64,000 bases of DNA from Hemibagrus wyckioides (taxonomy: Eukaryota > Chordata > Actinopteri > Siluriformes > Bagridae), in contig NC_080715.1 in NCBI RefSeq assembly GCF_019097595.1, forward strand, positions 26,797,855 to 26,861,854. The letters run 5' to 3'. How positions within the stretch are numbered: the first letter of the stretch is position 1; every line of letters begins with the position of its first letter. Below the pieces are notes generated by a model. It saw nothing but the letters and a program-made list of their open reading frames with translations. It made no database searches and was not told the DNA's origin. Both the position numbers and the translations under genes were made by a program. Below, one piece after another: positions 9,662 to 20,110 of the stretch.

Positions 9662-11405
9662 ATGAAAAGGTTTACGTTATCTTTTACATTAGCACTATGG
9701 CTGTGCGTAGAATGGACCAAACCAGAGACTAACATACAGCTAACCGAAGGAAAGAAGGGGACAGTGACTTGCACAACAGTGTATGATAATAAGGGAAATA
9801 TAGGGAAATATATGGGAATGGGTTCATTATCTCTACAAAAATACCTATGTGGGCCAAAAGGGTGGTGAATGGACCGACAGTTAAATTTATTTTAAACAAA
9901 GTCAGTAAGTCTGACAGAGGCATGTTCTGGTGTGCTACTGAGCAGATTCCTTTGAACATACAGTGGACATGGAAGTGATTAAACCAGCTGTGATAGGTAG
10001 GATAATAAATGTAGTCATATCAGCTCTGGCCCAGGCTAATTTGGAAGATGATCTCACGGAACAGATTTCCACCATTAAGGGATCTAACACCACTGATCTA
10101 CAGAAGCGAACGGAAAGTGCTCTGACTAAGTGTGAAGACAATTACACCTGCGCTTTAGCCCTTATGCAACATGAAGAACTTCAAATCAATAAGTCATGCT
10201 GGCTTTGTCTTCAAGTTCATCAGATGTTTAAAACTGTCCTTATAACTGCAAGCATGATAGAACAGGTGTTGACGTCCTGTGAACTCCCGGCTAGTATCAG
10301 TAATGCTGTTATGATGGGGAAAAGCCTTCTGACTAGCAGGAATGTAAGTTTCTACAGAGCAAATTGCACTGAAAAGCAACCAAAGTATCCTACACACCTG
10401 GTGTTCAGAGTGACAAAAGAGCAGGCTGATACTTGTGTATGCAGAGACTCTGGAAAAACAAAGGTGGGCATGTCGTGGTGCAAGCTGAATGTGTATGTTC
10501 TGGACAAAGATGACTGTTCAGCAAAGCAAGGTGACTGCACCAACATAGGGCCAGCCAACTGCACAGCGAAGTTGCGTGGCGGGACACAGGTGAATTTCCC
10601 ATGCCCTTTCACAAGCCTCACTTCATCAGCTGCTGCAATATGGGTGTGTGGCAATAAGGGATTCTACCGACTTCCTACGAAGGGTTGGAAAGGTTGCTGC
10701 TACCCAGCGTTACTCATTACTGGTACATCAGTGTACATACCTGATTATGAGAACAATACTAGACAGAAGAGAGCAGTATCCAAATATAATGGCTACGTGT
10801 TAGCGGATCCATGGACTAGCCCATCAGCAAATATAGGATGGTCAGTATTTCCAGGAGGAGGAACTACAGTAGCCCTAAATAAAATCAATGGATTAGCCTA
10901 TATGGTTCTGACCCTGGCATATAATACTGAAACATTGACTACAATGATCACTGATGAACTTACACAGCTTCGGAGTGCAGTTAAACAAAACCGCCTAGTG
11001 TTGGATATGCTCATGGTAGAGAAAGGAGGAGTGTGCAAAATGCTTGACATCTCGTGTTGTTTTAACATACCAGATGTGTCTGCTAATGTTACAGAGGTGC
11101 TCAACCACATGAGGATTGCGATTAGACCCCCACCACAAGCGGACAATTCATGGTTCAGTTGGTTTACGGCCTTCAGTAGTGATCGGACTTCTAGCTCTGA
11201 TGTGTGTTCCCTGCATTCCCTGTTGGTGTCTACCACTCTACAACGATTAGTTTCCTCAACTCTCAACAGGAAAGTAGAGTGTCAACTCTTACAACAAACA
11301 GAGGACAGATTTGATGAATGGAGAGAGCAGTTTCGAGACATTGGTTTTCCACCAGACCTGACACAAGCAGACTATGACCCTGAGTTGACAAATGATGAAA
11401 ATTAA
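9662..11405 (+). pseudogene. env: env pseudogene (SU and TM), gamma-type
   Basis: The first ATG (9662) opens a hydrophobic signal-like segment (FTLSFTLALWLCVEW); this frame stops at 9866-9868, a second frame carries the next ~40 residues to a stop at about 9967, and the main frame is open from 9963 for 480 codons. It contains the SU thiol-isomerase motif CWLC (10197-10208), many Cys and N-glycosylation sites, a furin-type site RQKRA (10761-10775) dividing SU from TM, and in TM the motif CX6CC (11034-11060). CWLC with CX6CC marks a gamma-type envelope with disulfide-linked subunits. The expected membrane anchor is absent from this frame after about 11150; a hydrophobic stretch lies in a neighbouring frame, so a late frameshift is likely. 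Best-preserved gene of the provirus. Confidence 0.88.
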
Positions 11406-11637
11406 TTTAGCTTAGAATGAGTGTGTTTTGATTCCCTGACTTGCAAAAAAAGGAAAATTAGAGGGGTTTCTCCTCTCTCAAGAAAAAGCAGAGTAACTAT
11501 TTTTTAAGTTTTAGTTGATGAAGACATCATTGCAAAGCCAAGGGAAACCATGATGTCTGATGTTAGTCTAAAATTGTCTGTGAAATGCATAAAGTAAATA
11601 TGTTAAAATTTCGTATATTTAGTTTGTCCTTAAGGAC
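11406..11637 (+). other. env-to-PPT untranslated region
   Basis: About 230 AT-rich bases after the env stop with no coding signal. It leads directly into the polypurine tract. Confidence 0.5.
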
Positions 11638-11651
11638 AAAAAGGAGGGAAA
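11638..11651 (+). other. Retroviral polypurine tract
   Basis: AAAAAGGAGGGAAA, fourteen purines immediately before the TG of the 3' LTR. It is the usual primer site for plus-strand DNA synthesis. Confidence 0.85.
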
Positions 11652-12096
11652 TGTAGTGGAAAATTTAACAAGTAACATAGATGAATAAGTAACCCTTTAG
11701 GAACTTTGGTGTGTGTGTGTGGAAAGGAAGATGTTAACCAGGTGGCTGTCAGTACCAGGAGCGACTCTACTCGTGGAATGCAAGAACATTGTATATCTTG
11801 TCTTTCTATATGCTATAGCTCCTTTTATGGAAGTGTAATTTACCATTCTACAAGAGTTTCGTGCTGTTGGTCACGTATACATTTGGTTTAGGATGCACCT
11901 AAAAGTTCTATATAAGGGGGACCCGTGAAAGAGGGCTTTGCCTCTCCACTGTGTAATTTTATTGCACTGTGTTTGAAATGCCTTTTGCCACGGCAAAATA
12001 AAAATTCCTTTCTTATCTCTTTGCTTTAACTTGGACAATTCTGTCCATGTGTAATTTGTTAATTATTTCAAGTCAGAGTGCAGACTTGCCACCACA
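11652..12096 (+). repeat. 3' LTR of the endogenous retrovirus
   Basis: Starts TGTAGTGGAAAA right after the polypurine tract and ends CCACCACA, 445 bp. It contains TATATAAG (11909-11916) and AATAAA (11997-12002). By eye it differs from the 5' LTR at about 30 sites plus a small indel. The following bases, aggag, do not match the 5' flank, so no target duplication is seen. Confidence 0.92.
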
Positions 12097-12271
12097 AGGA
12101 GCACAGTAAATTCCAGGTTTTAACGCATTGCATAGGTTAGAGAAAGGCTTGTGGGTTCAGGTAATGTCGCTTGCTATTAACAGAAATTCTGTCCAACGAA
12201 CAGGCAAACACTATGCGTTCAGTGAACTTGGCTGAATCTGATAAGAAACACCATGCTGTCGAGCACCTGTA

Positions 12272-12345
12272 GGCTCTGTGGTGAACTTGATAGCTGTTAG
12301 ACTTCTAGTCTCATTGTTGAGGCTGTTCAATCCTTGTGGGATCCT
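12272..12345 (+). pseudogene. tRNA-Arg(TCT) pseudogene, copy 1, intron-like segment
   Basis: Begins ggctctgtgg, keeps gatagctgttagacttctag (D arm to anticodon TCT), then an intron-sized insert and ttcaatccttgtggga. The match stops in the T arm and the 3' acceptor strand is missing. Vertebrate tRNA-Arg(TCT) genes carry an intron at this place. Confidence 0.6.
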
Positions 12346-12497
12346 AGGCATTGCATAGGTGAGAGAAATCCTTGTGCATACAGGTCATGTGGGCGGCCAT
12401 CAACAGAAAAGCAGCTATCCCTTGAACAGGCAAACACTATGTGGTCCGTGAACTTGGATGAGCCTGAGAAGAAACACCATGCCGGAAAGCATCTGAA

Positions 12498-12572
12498 GGC
12501 TCTGTGGTAAAATGGATAGCCCATTAGACTTCCACGCTTGTAGTTGAGGCAATTCAGTCCTTGTGGGTTCTT
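12498..12572 (+). pseudogene. tRNA-Arg(TCT) pseudogene, copy 2
   Basis: Starts ggctctgtggtaaaatggat and has ccattagacttcc in place of the anticodon region, an intron-like insert, then ttcagtccttgtgggttc. The anticodon is altered and the acceptor 3' strand is absent, so it cannot fold as a tRNA. Confidence 0.55.
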
Positions 12573-12756
12573 TGCTCCTAGGCATTGCATTGGTGAGAGA
12601 AAATGCTTTTGCGTTCGGGTCCTGTCTGGCCTGTGCTGCATGCTGATTTCAGTTGCCATCAACAGAAATGGAGCTGTCTAATGAACGGGCAAGCACTAGG
12701 TTGTCCACAAACTTGGATGAAGCTGAGAAGACACACCACGCCAGAAGGCAGCTCCC

Positions 12757-12841
12757 GGCTCTGTGGCTCAATGGATAATGTGTTGGACATCTAGGCTCAT
12801 TGATGAAGCTGTTCAAAGGTTGTGGGTTCAAGTCCCTGGTT
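12757..12841 (+). pseudogene. tRNA-Arg(TCT) pseudogene, copy 3 (best preserved)
   Basis: ggctctgtggctcaatggat (acceptor and A box), gttggacatctag (anticodon TCT, position 33 changed to A), an intron-sized insert, ttcaaaggttgtgggttcaa (B box) and gtccctgg. The 3' acceptor strand does not complement the 5' strand well. It resembles an intron-containing tRNA-Arg(TCT) gene that has decayed. Confidence 0.6.
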
Positions 12842-12961
12842 TTGTGGGTTCGAATCTGTTGTTGATGTGTTTGCCAAGGCTCTGGCCAGAAATAAGAGAG
12901 TATCAATAACCTGCTATGGAATGGCTGCTGATCCATACATGTTTGTGATTGCTTGCTCATA

Positions 12962-14209
12962 CACTATATTGCCAAATGTATTCGCTCACCTGCCTTGACT
13001 CGCATATGAACTTAAGTGACATCCCATTCCTAATCCATAGGGTTCAATATGACGTCGGTCCACCCTTTGTAGCTATAACAGCTTCAACTCTTCTGGGAAG
13101 GCTGTCCACAAGGTTTAGGAGTGTGTTTATGGGAATTTTTCACCATTCTTCCAGAAGCGCATTTGTGAGGTCACACACTGATGTTGGATGAGAAGGTCTG
13201 GCTCTCAGTCTCCGCTCTAATTCATCCCAAAGGTGTTCTGTCGGGTTGAGGTCAGGACTCTGTGCAGGCCAGTCAAGTTCATCCACACCAGACTCTGTCA
13301 TCCATGTCTTTATGGACCTTGCTTTGTGCACTGGTGCACAGTCCTGTTGGAAGAGGAAGGGGCCAGCTCCAAACTGTTCCCACAAAGTTGGGAGCATGGA
13401 ATTGTCCAAAAAATCTTGGTATGCTGAAGCATTCAGAGTTCCTTTCACTGGAACTAAGGGGCCAAGCCCAGCTCCTGAAAAACAACCCCACACCATAATC
13501 CCCCCTCCACCAAACTTTACACTTGGCACAATGCAGTCAGACAAGTACCGTTCTCCTGGCAACCGCCAAACCCAGACTCGTCCATCAGATTGCCAGATAG
13601 AGAAGTGCGATTCGTCACTCCAGAGAACGCATCTCCACTGCTCTAGAGTCCAGTGGCGGCGTGCTTTACACCACTGCATCCGACGCTTTGCATTGCACTT
13701 GGTGATGTATGGCTTGGATGCAGCTGCTCGGCCATGGAAACCCATTCCATGAAGCTCTCTGCGCACTGTTCTTGAGCTAATCTGAAGGCCACATGAAGTT
13801 TGGAGGTCTGTAGCGATTGACTCTGCAGAAAGTTGGCGACCTCTTCGCACTATGCGACTCAGCATCCGCTGACCCCGCTCCGTCAGTTTACGTGGCCTAC
13901 CACTTCGTGGCTGAGTTGCTGTCGTTCCCAAACACTTCCACGTTCTTATAATACAGCTGACAGTTGACTGTGGAATATTTAGGAGCAAGGAAATTTCACG
14001 ACTGGATTTGTTGCACAGGTGGCATCCTATCACAGTTCCACACTGGAATTCACTGAGCTCCTGAGAGCGACCCATTCTTTCACAAATGTTTGTAAAAACA
14101 GTCTGCATGCCTAGGTGCTTGATTTTATACACCTGTGGCCATGGAAGTGATTGGAACACCTGATTCTGATTATTTGGATGGGTGAGCGAATACTTTTGGC
14201 AATATAGTG
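12962..14209 (-). mobile_element. Full-length Tc1-like DNA transposon, copy 1
   Basis: 1248 bp with 29-bp terminal inverted repeats: left starts CACTATATTGCCAAATG, right ends GGCAATATAGTG, one mismatch between them. TA dinucleotides flank it (12960-12961 and 14210-14211), the Tc1/mariner target duplication. It carries one transposase gene on the minus strand. Its sequence is very close to the copy at 34863-36109. Confidence 0.95.
13140..14075 (-). pseudogene. Tc1-like transposase, C-terminally truncated
   Basis: Read from the ATG at 14075 ([10 protein letters not shown]), 311 codons; another ATG lies upstream at 14108. Order: paired-like helix-turn-helix ([11 protein letters not shown]...[20 protein letters not shown]), the GRPRKLT hook, a second helix-turn-helix ([12 protein letters not shown]), then the DDE core with WSDESHFSI (Asp), [11 protein letters not shown] (Asp) and [15 protein letters not shown] (Glu, D34E spacing). 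It ends at a TGA (13140-13142) right after NALLEEW; the related fragment at 16329-16628 has TCA there and continues for about 33 more codons. The whole DDE core is present, so some activity is conceivable. The same stop occurs in the 34863 copy. Confidence 0.9.
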
Positions 14210-14358
14210 TATGTCCAGGATTCAAGCCAGCCTCACATGCATGCCTTTGCAGGATCAATAAATGGTCGAACAGATGTTCTTCCTGGTCCTTGTATTTTGC
14301 ATGCTCCTGGAGTAAATTGTGGTTTTAAGCGACTCACAGGTGCTTAAGGGTGGTCTGT

Positions 14359-14432
14359 GGTGCTGTCGTTTAGTTGATTAATGCGCCTGCCTTGTAAACC
14401 GGAGATCCTGGGTTCAAATCTTAGCAGTGTCT
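14359..14432 (+). pseudogene. tRNA-Thr(TGT)-like pseudogene
   Basis: Seventy-four bases fold as a tRNA with acceptor ggtgctg/cagtgtc (several G:U pairs), the loop cttgtaa giving anticodon TGT, and T arm ctggg/cttag with ttcaaat. The anticodon stem has two mismatches, so a functional gene is unlikely. The resemblance to tRNA-Thr is from memory. Confidence 0.55.
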
Positions 14433-14489
14433 GGGTCATATGTGGGGTGGAAGCTATGCCTTCTATCTCCTTGTTGAAAGTAGATGTGA

Positions 14490-15113
14490 CCTGCTACCTC
14501 TTCAGATTAGCTCAAGAACAGTACATTACCAGAAGAACTGTACTTGCCTGCCTGCATTGTGTAAAGTTTGGTGGAGGTGGCATCATGGTGTGGATTTGTT
14601 TTTCAGGGCTTGGCCCCTTATTTCCAGTGAAAGGAAGACGTAATGCTTCACCATACCAAGGCATTTTGGACAATTTCATGCTCCCAACTTTGTTGGAACA
14701 GTTTTGGCATTGGCTCTTCCTGTTCCAACATGACTGTGCACCAATGCACAAAGCAAGGTCCATAAAGACATGGATGAGCGAGTTTGGTGTGGGGGAACTG
14801 GATTGGCCTGCACAGAGTCCTGACCACAACCCGATAGAACACCTTTGGGATGAATCAGAGCGGATACAGCAAGCCAGGCCTTCGCATCCAACATCAGTGC
14901 CTGACCTCAAAAATGCGCTTCTAGAGGAATGGTCAAAGATTCCCATAAACACACTCCTAAACCTTGTGGAAAGCCTTCCCAGAAGATTGAAGCTGTTATA
15001 TCTGCAAAGGATGGGACAACTCCATATTAAACCTTACAGGTTAAGAATGGGATGCCATTAAAGTTCGTGTGCATGTAAAGTCAGATGTCCCAATACTGTT
15101 TGGCAATATAGAG
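14490..15113 (+). mobile_element. Truncated, internally deleted Tc1-like element (different subfamily)
   Basis: A 5'-truncated transposase on the plus strand: the helix-turn-helix piece LQISSRTV (about 14500-14523) is joined to a catalytic part starting [11 protein letters not shown] (about 14560) with a deletion between them. The second Asp (FQHDCAPMHKA) and Glu ([13 protein letters not shown]) are present; the first Asp is lost with the deletion. It runs to KIPINTLLNLVESLPRR, so its C-terminus is longer than in copies 1 and 3. It ends at a decayed inverted repeat tttggcaatatagag (15113). It differs from the other copies at many residues. Confidence 0.85.
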
Positions 15114-16328
15114 TATGTTTGTGATTGCTCATAGGTCCAGATCAAAGCTAGCCTCATAAGAATAGTAGTCAGGATGACTAGGCTAGCTTTTTTGAATCTG
15201 ACATTAAAGAATTTGCATGTCACTGATATATCAGTGGCAGGCCATGCATTTCACACCTAGGCCTTCACTGATGTCCTTCCTGAATTAATCCACCTCTATA
15301 CCATCATTATGACGCCACCATGGGTGTCGCCAGGCCATTTTCTACTCAGCCCTCCTAAAATTCTGCAATTCTCCATAAACTGTAAATTTGTGATTGCCTC
15401 AGTCCCCTTTAAATTTCATATGAAAACGGCAGCAGACCTTGGCTCCTCCCCATCTTTCAGCACGTTCTTCAATCCGCAGACCGCGGCGTCGCAGAGCAAG
15501 GATCAGAAGACGCAAGTGTGTGTGTGTGATCATGAACACTCGTATTTGGCTTGTTCGGTACTCAAATGTTATACACATCTATGCAATACAGTGGAATGCT
15601 GCAATAAGTTTACCATCCTACCCTGTTAGTCAAACCTTATTTTACTTTATTTATTTATTTATTTTTTATTATACCCTTTAATTATACCCTCATTGGGGCT
15701 GAGCCTCCCTTAAATGAAAATTCTAGAATCGCCCCTGGACGCCACCCCAATAGATACTAATCAACTGTTAAATAAAAAGTAAAAACAGAAATTAGGCTAC
15801 AGCATTTCATACCTTACAAGGAACAGTCAGTTTTATTACGGTTATTTTTCTCAAAAAAGACATTCTTGATGAAGTATGCAGCAAACTGTAATCTCCGGAG
15901 GACGCAGCATCCGAAATGAGATGCAGCAAATATAGAAACAATGTATATGGGCGGGTTGCTGCCTATGACTACTCCAATTATCCAATCAAAGGACAGGAAA
16001 TTGCTGACGTAATCATATGCCTGCTAGATGGCCCCAGTGACGCCAACTCGAAATCTGATTGGTTAAGGTAACAATTTCATTGCCACTTATTTTAAGCTCC
16101 GGGCATCTGCACTTTCGTTTCTGAAGACCTTGAGGCAGGTTTTCACTCTGGGAACACATGATGTCAGCCACTAGCTGAAATATGATTGGATAAATACTCT
16201 TGTCATAAATATACACAACTGGAAGCAGCACAACTGAGAGAAAAGCTATGAAATGTAGAGAATAGACTACTGTGAATATTTTAATACACATTCATGGAAA
16301 AATATATTAAATATATTAAAATGAGAAC
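15114..16328. other. Unassigned region with possible transposon relics
   Basis: No gene is seen. A GC-richer patch at about 15430-15500, a (TTTA)-type run near 15645-15670, and phrases such as cagtggcaggccatgc (15233) and gaatcgcccctgg (15727) look like the ends of old DNA transposons, but I could not find matching inverted ends. Frames of 80-106 codons lack domains. Confidence 0.35.
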
Positions 16329-16628
16329 AGAGTCCTGACCTCAACCCAATAGAACACCTTTGGGATGAATTAGAGCGGAGACTGAGAGCCAGGCCTTCTC
16401 GTCCAACATCAGTGTGTGACCTCACAAATGCGCTTCTGGAAGAATGGTCAAAAATTCCCATAAACACACTCCTAAACCTTGTGGACAGCCTTCCCAGAAG
16501 AGTTGAAGCTGTTATAGCTGCAAAGGGTGGACCGACGTCATATTGAACCCTATGGATTCGGAATGGGATGTCACTTAAGTTCATATGCGAGTCAAGGCAG
16601 GTGAGCGAATACTTTTGGCAATATAGTG
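16329..16628 (+). mobile_element. 3' fragment of a Tc1-like element
   Basis: A 300-bp end fragment, nearly identical to copy 1 read in reverse. It encodes [15 protein letters not shown] and continues through KNSHKHTPKPCGQP-type frames after the site where copies 1 and 3 have a stop; here the codon is TCA. It ends with the right inverted repeat (ggtgagcgaatacttttggc...atagtg) followed by TA. The rest of the element is absent, the left edge lying in AT-rich DNA. Confidence 0.88.
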
Positions 16629-16948
16629 TATATATAATGGGAATGAATGGGAACAGTGGATGTCCGGTCTATCCTTTTACACATCTATAGGTGTAATACC
16701 CCCCTCAAATCAGTGTTTGTGGCAATAGTTTGGGGAAGAACAACATATGTGTGAGATCATCAGCTCATTTGTTTATGACTGTATATGAAATAATACAATA
16801 CAGTTTCAGTGCTTTTAATGAAATCTCTGTTTAGGGATAGCGTGTGGCGTTTCTTTTAGATGTTAAGTTATATTTTAATAGGTTGTAGTTGAACTTCAAA
16901 CTTACAAGGCTTGTGATTGCAGATATGATATTAAGCCTGCAGAGGCCA
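16629..16948. other. AT-rich DNA, no gene seen
   Basis: About 320 bases between the Tc1 fragment and the polypyrimidine tract. No coding frame or recognised repeat. Confidence 0.4.
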
Positions 16949-17091
16949 CTCTTTCCTTTCCTTTCCTTTCCTTTCCTTTCCTTTCCTTTCCTTTCCTTTC
17001 CTCTCCTCTCCTCTCCTCTCCTCTCCTCTCCTCTCCTCTCCTCTCCTCTCCTCTCATTTCCTTCCCCTTCCTTCCCTTCCCTTCCCTTCCT
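16949..17091 (+). repeat. 143-bp polypyrimidine microsatellite
   Basis: (CTTTC)n, then (CTCCT)n, then (CCCTT)-type repeats, all pyrimidine except an A at 17056. Long homopurine-homopyrimidine tracts like this can adopt triplex (H-DNA) structures. Apparent long frames across it on both strands are artefacts of the repeat. Confidence 0.95.
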
Positions 17092-18415
17092 ATTTCTCTG
17101 TCCAAGCCTCAACTTGCAGTCAGGCAATCATTCATTATATGACATTGTATCTTTAACAGTGTATTAATGACTAGTATGTGAATTTTTATTTAGTTGAATG
17201 AGCGTATCCTGTTTTCCAGGACCGCAAAATTTGTAAAATTCTTTGGTGGCATGCGCCACAGTAGTGAATAAGCTTAGGAATTTCCATGGATGTGATTATG
17301 TCTGCATGCTACCCTCCAATGGTCTGGTATTTAGGGTGTATTTCTACCAAATGCCCAGTATTTCTGGGACAGGCTTGGGGTTTCTGCATGCAACACAACC
17401 TGCAACACTACCTGTTGCACCAACATGCCATCTGATTTACTGCTGCCCTTTAAAGTTAAATCAATGTTAATTTTACTTCTAACATCATCAAATTACAGAG
17501 AATGTAAGAAGTTATATGTCTTATTTTTTTTTAAACATTTTTGCTTAACTGTATTGTTATCTTGTGTCACTTTCTGAAATTGACACCTGCTTACCAAGCT
17601 TATCTTCATATCATCCACCATGATAGGCAGTCCATGTGAACCCAGAAATTCTATCATACAGCCAAACATCAGCTACTCAGTATGAAATGGTAGGCCTTTC
17701 GGTAAAATTATTTGCATGTTTATTTAAAATATACTGATATTCTTAAAAATATTTTCTTAGATTTCCCCTTTGTGCTGCAGACTAGCAAGTATTTTAACAA
17801 ACAATTTTACAAGCTATGCATCCTTTGCTTACATCCAAGCTTCCTTATAAATAATATTTATATTGAGTAGTCATTAAGATGGATGAATTAAAAATAAATG
17901 TGAGTGTTTATGGATTTGCTGTTGAGACTAGTTCAACTGGAATTGATTTGTCCTTCTGCAGCACATTTCTGGCACAGCTAACACTGTACTGTGCCTTGTT
18001 CAATAAGCCGGCCAGGCTGAAATGTGCTGAACAAACCATTAAGGTTGAACTAAAATCCTCAATGAACAAGCTTTAGCCACTCTGTTATGATGACTTGGTA
18101 CTTTCTGAAATGCAGAAAAATTTGGCTCCTGACAAAAACATCATGAGTACTTTTTTCCCACTTTAGCCACTTTGGAGCAGACAAGCAGGTCTGTTTATGG
18201 TCGTGAAATCAGATTTCAATCACTACTGTATACATTTTACATAGCACATCAAACTTTTTAAAGCCAAATTTGTGTGGTTGTGTCCTGTGATGGGTTGGCA
18301 CCACTGCTTTGTGCCCTGAATCCTCTGTGATATCTCCAGGACCCTGTGTAGGATACCTGAAAGAGAACAAAAGGATGAACTGGGTAGGTCCAATGTACAG
18401 AGAGTAAAATAAATA
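17092..18415. other. Unique AT-rich DNA, no gene seen
   Basis: About 1.3 kb of apparently single-copy sequence. Frames of 60-98 codons on both strands show no signal, domain or coherent splice sites. Confidence 0.4.
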
Positions 18416-18656
18416 CACTGATCAGGCATAACATTATAAGCACTGACAGGTGACGTGAATAACACTGATGATCTCCTCATCATGGCACCTGTTAGTGGGT
18501 GGGATATATTAGGCAGCAAGTGAACATTTTGTCCTCAAAGTTGATGTGTTTGAAGCAAGAGTATCTCCAAATCTGCAGCACTTGGGGGTGTTCCTGGTCT
18601 GCAGTGGTCAGTATCTATCAAAAGTGGTCCAAGAAAGGAACAGTGGTGGGTCTACA
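18416..18656 (+). mobile_element. 5' end fragment of a second Tc1-like family
   Basis: Starts cactgatcaggcataacatt after TA, continues with tctcctcatcatggcacctg and ggatatattaggcagcaagt, then the transposase start region reduced to a few phrases (gcaagagtatctccaaatctgcag, tcagtatctatcaaaagtgg). About 100 bp found in the copy at 45900-46265 (the ATG and first helix) are missing. Only the left end remains. Confidence 0.75.
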
Positions 18657-19437
18657 AAATAGAAGAACACTTGGATAGAGCTATAATTATGCACATATTT
18701 AAAAGACACAACAGTGATCACATTGATTCACAAAGGTGTGGGGGGTTGATTGAAATATCAACAGTTTTGATTCTGGTTGTCATGTGAAATCTACCATGGG
18801 AGATGACAATTTCTTCTAAATTACCAAAAAAAAAACAACCAAAAAAAAAATTTTTCTTCACAGTTGCTATGGCTTAATCTATTAGGTAAATAATGCAATT
18901 GTAATATAACTACTACAAATTCTATTAGAAATTAGAATACCCTGCAGATAACTAGTGTGACTCAACTAATAATGTTGACTATTCCTGCTGCTAGACTGAT
19001 TCATTCATTTGTTAAATTATTGCTCTTGATGTCTTTTTAGGGTTAGAATATCAGGTTGCTTATTATTTGCCTCCTACATATACATAATGATTCTACCTTT
19101 CAATTTTGTCCCCCGTCTCTCGGCATGAATAATAATCTCTTGTAATAAAAGCATAGGAATCATACCGCTATTTAAATTGTAATCGAGTGAATTGTTCTCT
19201 TAGTCAAATTTGACAGCTCATGTGAATGGAAATGAGTAAACGTTATAAAAGAGCTTTTCAGGTAGGAGAATCATATTGTATATGCTCTAATGGGCAAAGA
19301 TACGTGACCATGACTGGACAAGATATTGAAATATACTGCTTCCATTACTGTTGGAATGCAGCATTGTTCTTCCAAGTGATTCTTTGGATCTGGACCCTGG
19401 TCTCGATGAGACTTTAACTGTTTTAGAAAGGACATTA
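18657..19437. other. AT-rich DNA, no gene seen
   Basis: Single-copy-looking sequence with an A-rich stretch at 18824-18850. The 63-codon frame at 19226 has no recognisable features. Confidence 0.4.
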
Positions 19438-19702
19438 TTTACATTTACATTTACATTTACATTAATTACTGTCCAGTGTCACCCAAATGAGTGTGGGTTC
19501 CCTTCTGAGCCTGGTTCCTCTTAAGGTTTCTTCCTCATATCATCTCAGGGAGTTTTTCCTCACCACCGTCACCTCTGGCTTGCTCATTAGGGATAAATGT
19601 CAGAGATAACTTTAACCTTTATCATTTTTATTCTGTATTTCTGTAAAGCAGCTTTGACACAATGTCTAGTGTTAAAAGCGCTATACAAATAAATTGAATT
19701 GA
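19438..19702 (+). repeat. Interspersed repeat with ...caaataaattgaattgaa 3' end
   Basis: Begins with four (ATTTAC) units, followed by ctcttaaggtttcttcctca, ggagtttttcctcaccaccg, gcagctttgacacaatgtct and gcgctatacaaataaattga. Another copy lies in reverse at 57362-57535. I recognise it as a widespread repeat of ostariophysan fish, from memory. No protein is encoded. Confidence 0.7.
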
Positions 19703-19863
19703 ACATTAAAACTATTTTAGCTCTGAGACACTTATTCTTTTTGAGTAGTGTTGCTGCTGTGAAGCTCCAGGTTCATTAGATGACAAAGCTCAGGTTACCT
19801 TCAACCATACAAAACATGTAGTTAATTAAAATGTATGACTATGCTAAACCCTGTAGGTTTGAA

Positions 19864-19911
19864 TGTGTGTGTGTGTGTGTGTGAGTGTATGTGTGTATGT
19901 GTGTGTGTGTT
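19864..19911. repeat. (TG)n microsatellite
   Basis: About 48 bp of TG repeats with GTGA and GTAT interruptions. It directly precedes the repeat at 19912-20110. Confidence 0.9.
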
Positions 19912-20110
19912 CTTGTACTTGCTACATACTGAGGACCAGTGCAAGTTTAACCCACAGTGTGAGGACCTCTTTGGGAAGTGAAGACATTTTCTGGTCCTCA
20001 CTTTATTTTAAGGCCATATAGATGCTATTCTCGTGTTTTTACAGTGGTCCTCACTTTGGTCGTGAAGTGAGTTTTGGACCCCAGATTTTCACACAATTTT
20101 GACTCTCTAG
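19912..20110. repeat. Repeat with inverted gaggacca/tggtcctc motifs
   Basis: Contains actgaggaccagtg, gtgaggacctc, tctggtcctcact and agtggtcctcactt, so GAGGACC and GGTCCTC alternate and can pair in hairpins. It follows a TG microsatellite, a pairing I associate with a common fish repeat. No coding signal. Confidence 0.5.

Larger units (their letters stand above)
2605..12096 (+). mobile_element. Endogenous retrovirus, gamma/epsilon-like, inactivated provirus
   Basis: About 9.5 kb in the order LTR, tRNA-Gln-type primer site, gag, pro, pol (RT, RNase H, integrase), env, polypurine tract, LTR. The two LTRs differ at roughly 30 of about 440 positions by eye, so the insertion is not recent. Every gene carries stops or frameshifts. 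The gamma-like assignment rests on the RT and integrase motifs, the SU CWLC motif and the TM CX6CC motif. No target-site duplication is visible and the 5' LTR seems to lack its first five bases. A solo LTR of another element is nested at 4313-5234. Confidence 0.93.
12100..12845 (+). repeat. Tandem array of ~230-260-bp units ending in tRNA-Arg relics
   Basis: Three and a half direct repeats. Each unit has gcattgcataggt/gagagaaa, a spacer with gtgggttc, ccatcaacagaaa, aacaggcaaacactatg, cttggatgagc and acaccatgc, then a tRNA-Arg-like segment starting ggctctgtgg at 12272, 12498 and 12757. Copies differ at many sites. Nothing protein-coding is seen. Confidence 0.75.

Noticed and set aside
13246..13752. 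168-codon plus-strand frame
   Set aside because: It is antisense to the Tc1 transposase; the same shadow recurs at 34870-35583.
15233..15740. A complete hAT element
   Set aside because: Possible end-like motifs were seen, but no matching inverted terminus or 8-bp target duplication.
16831..17167. Frames encoding Arg-Gly-Glu or Ser-Pro-Phe repeats
   Set aside because: They come from the polypyrimidine microsatellite on either strand.
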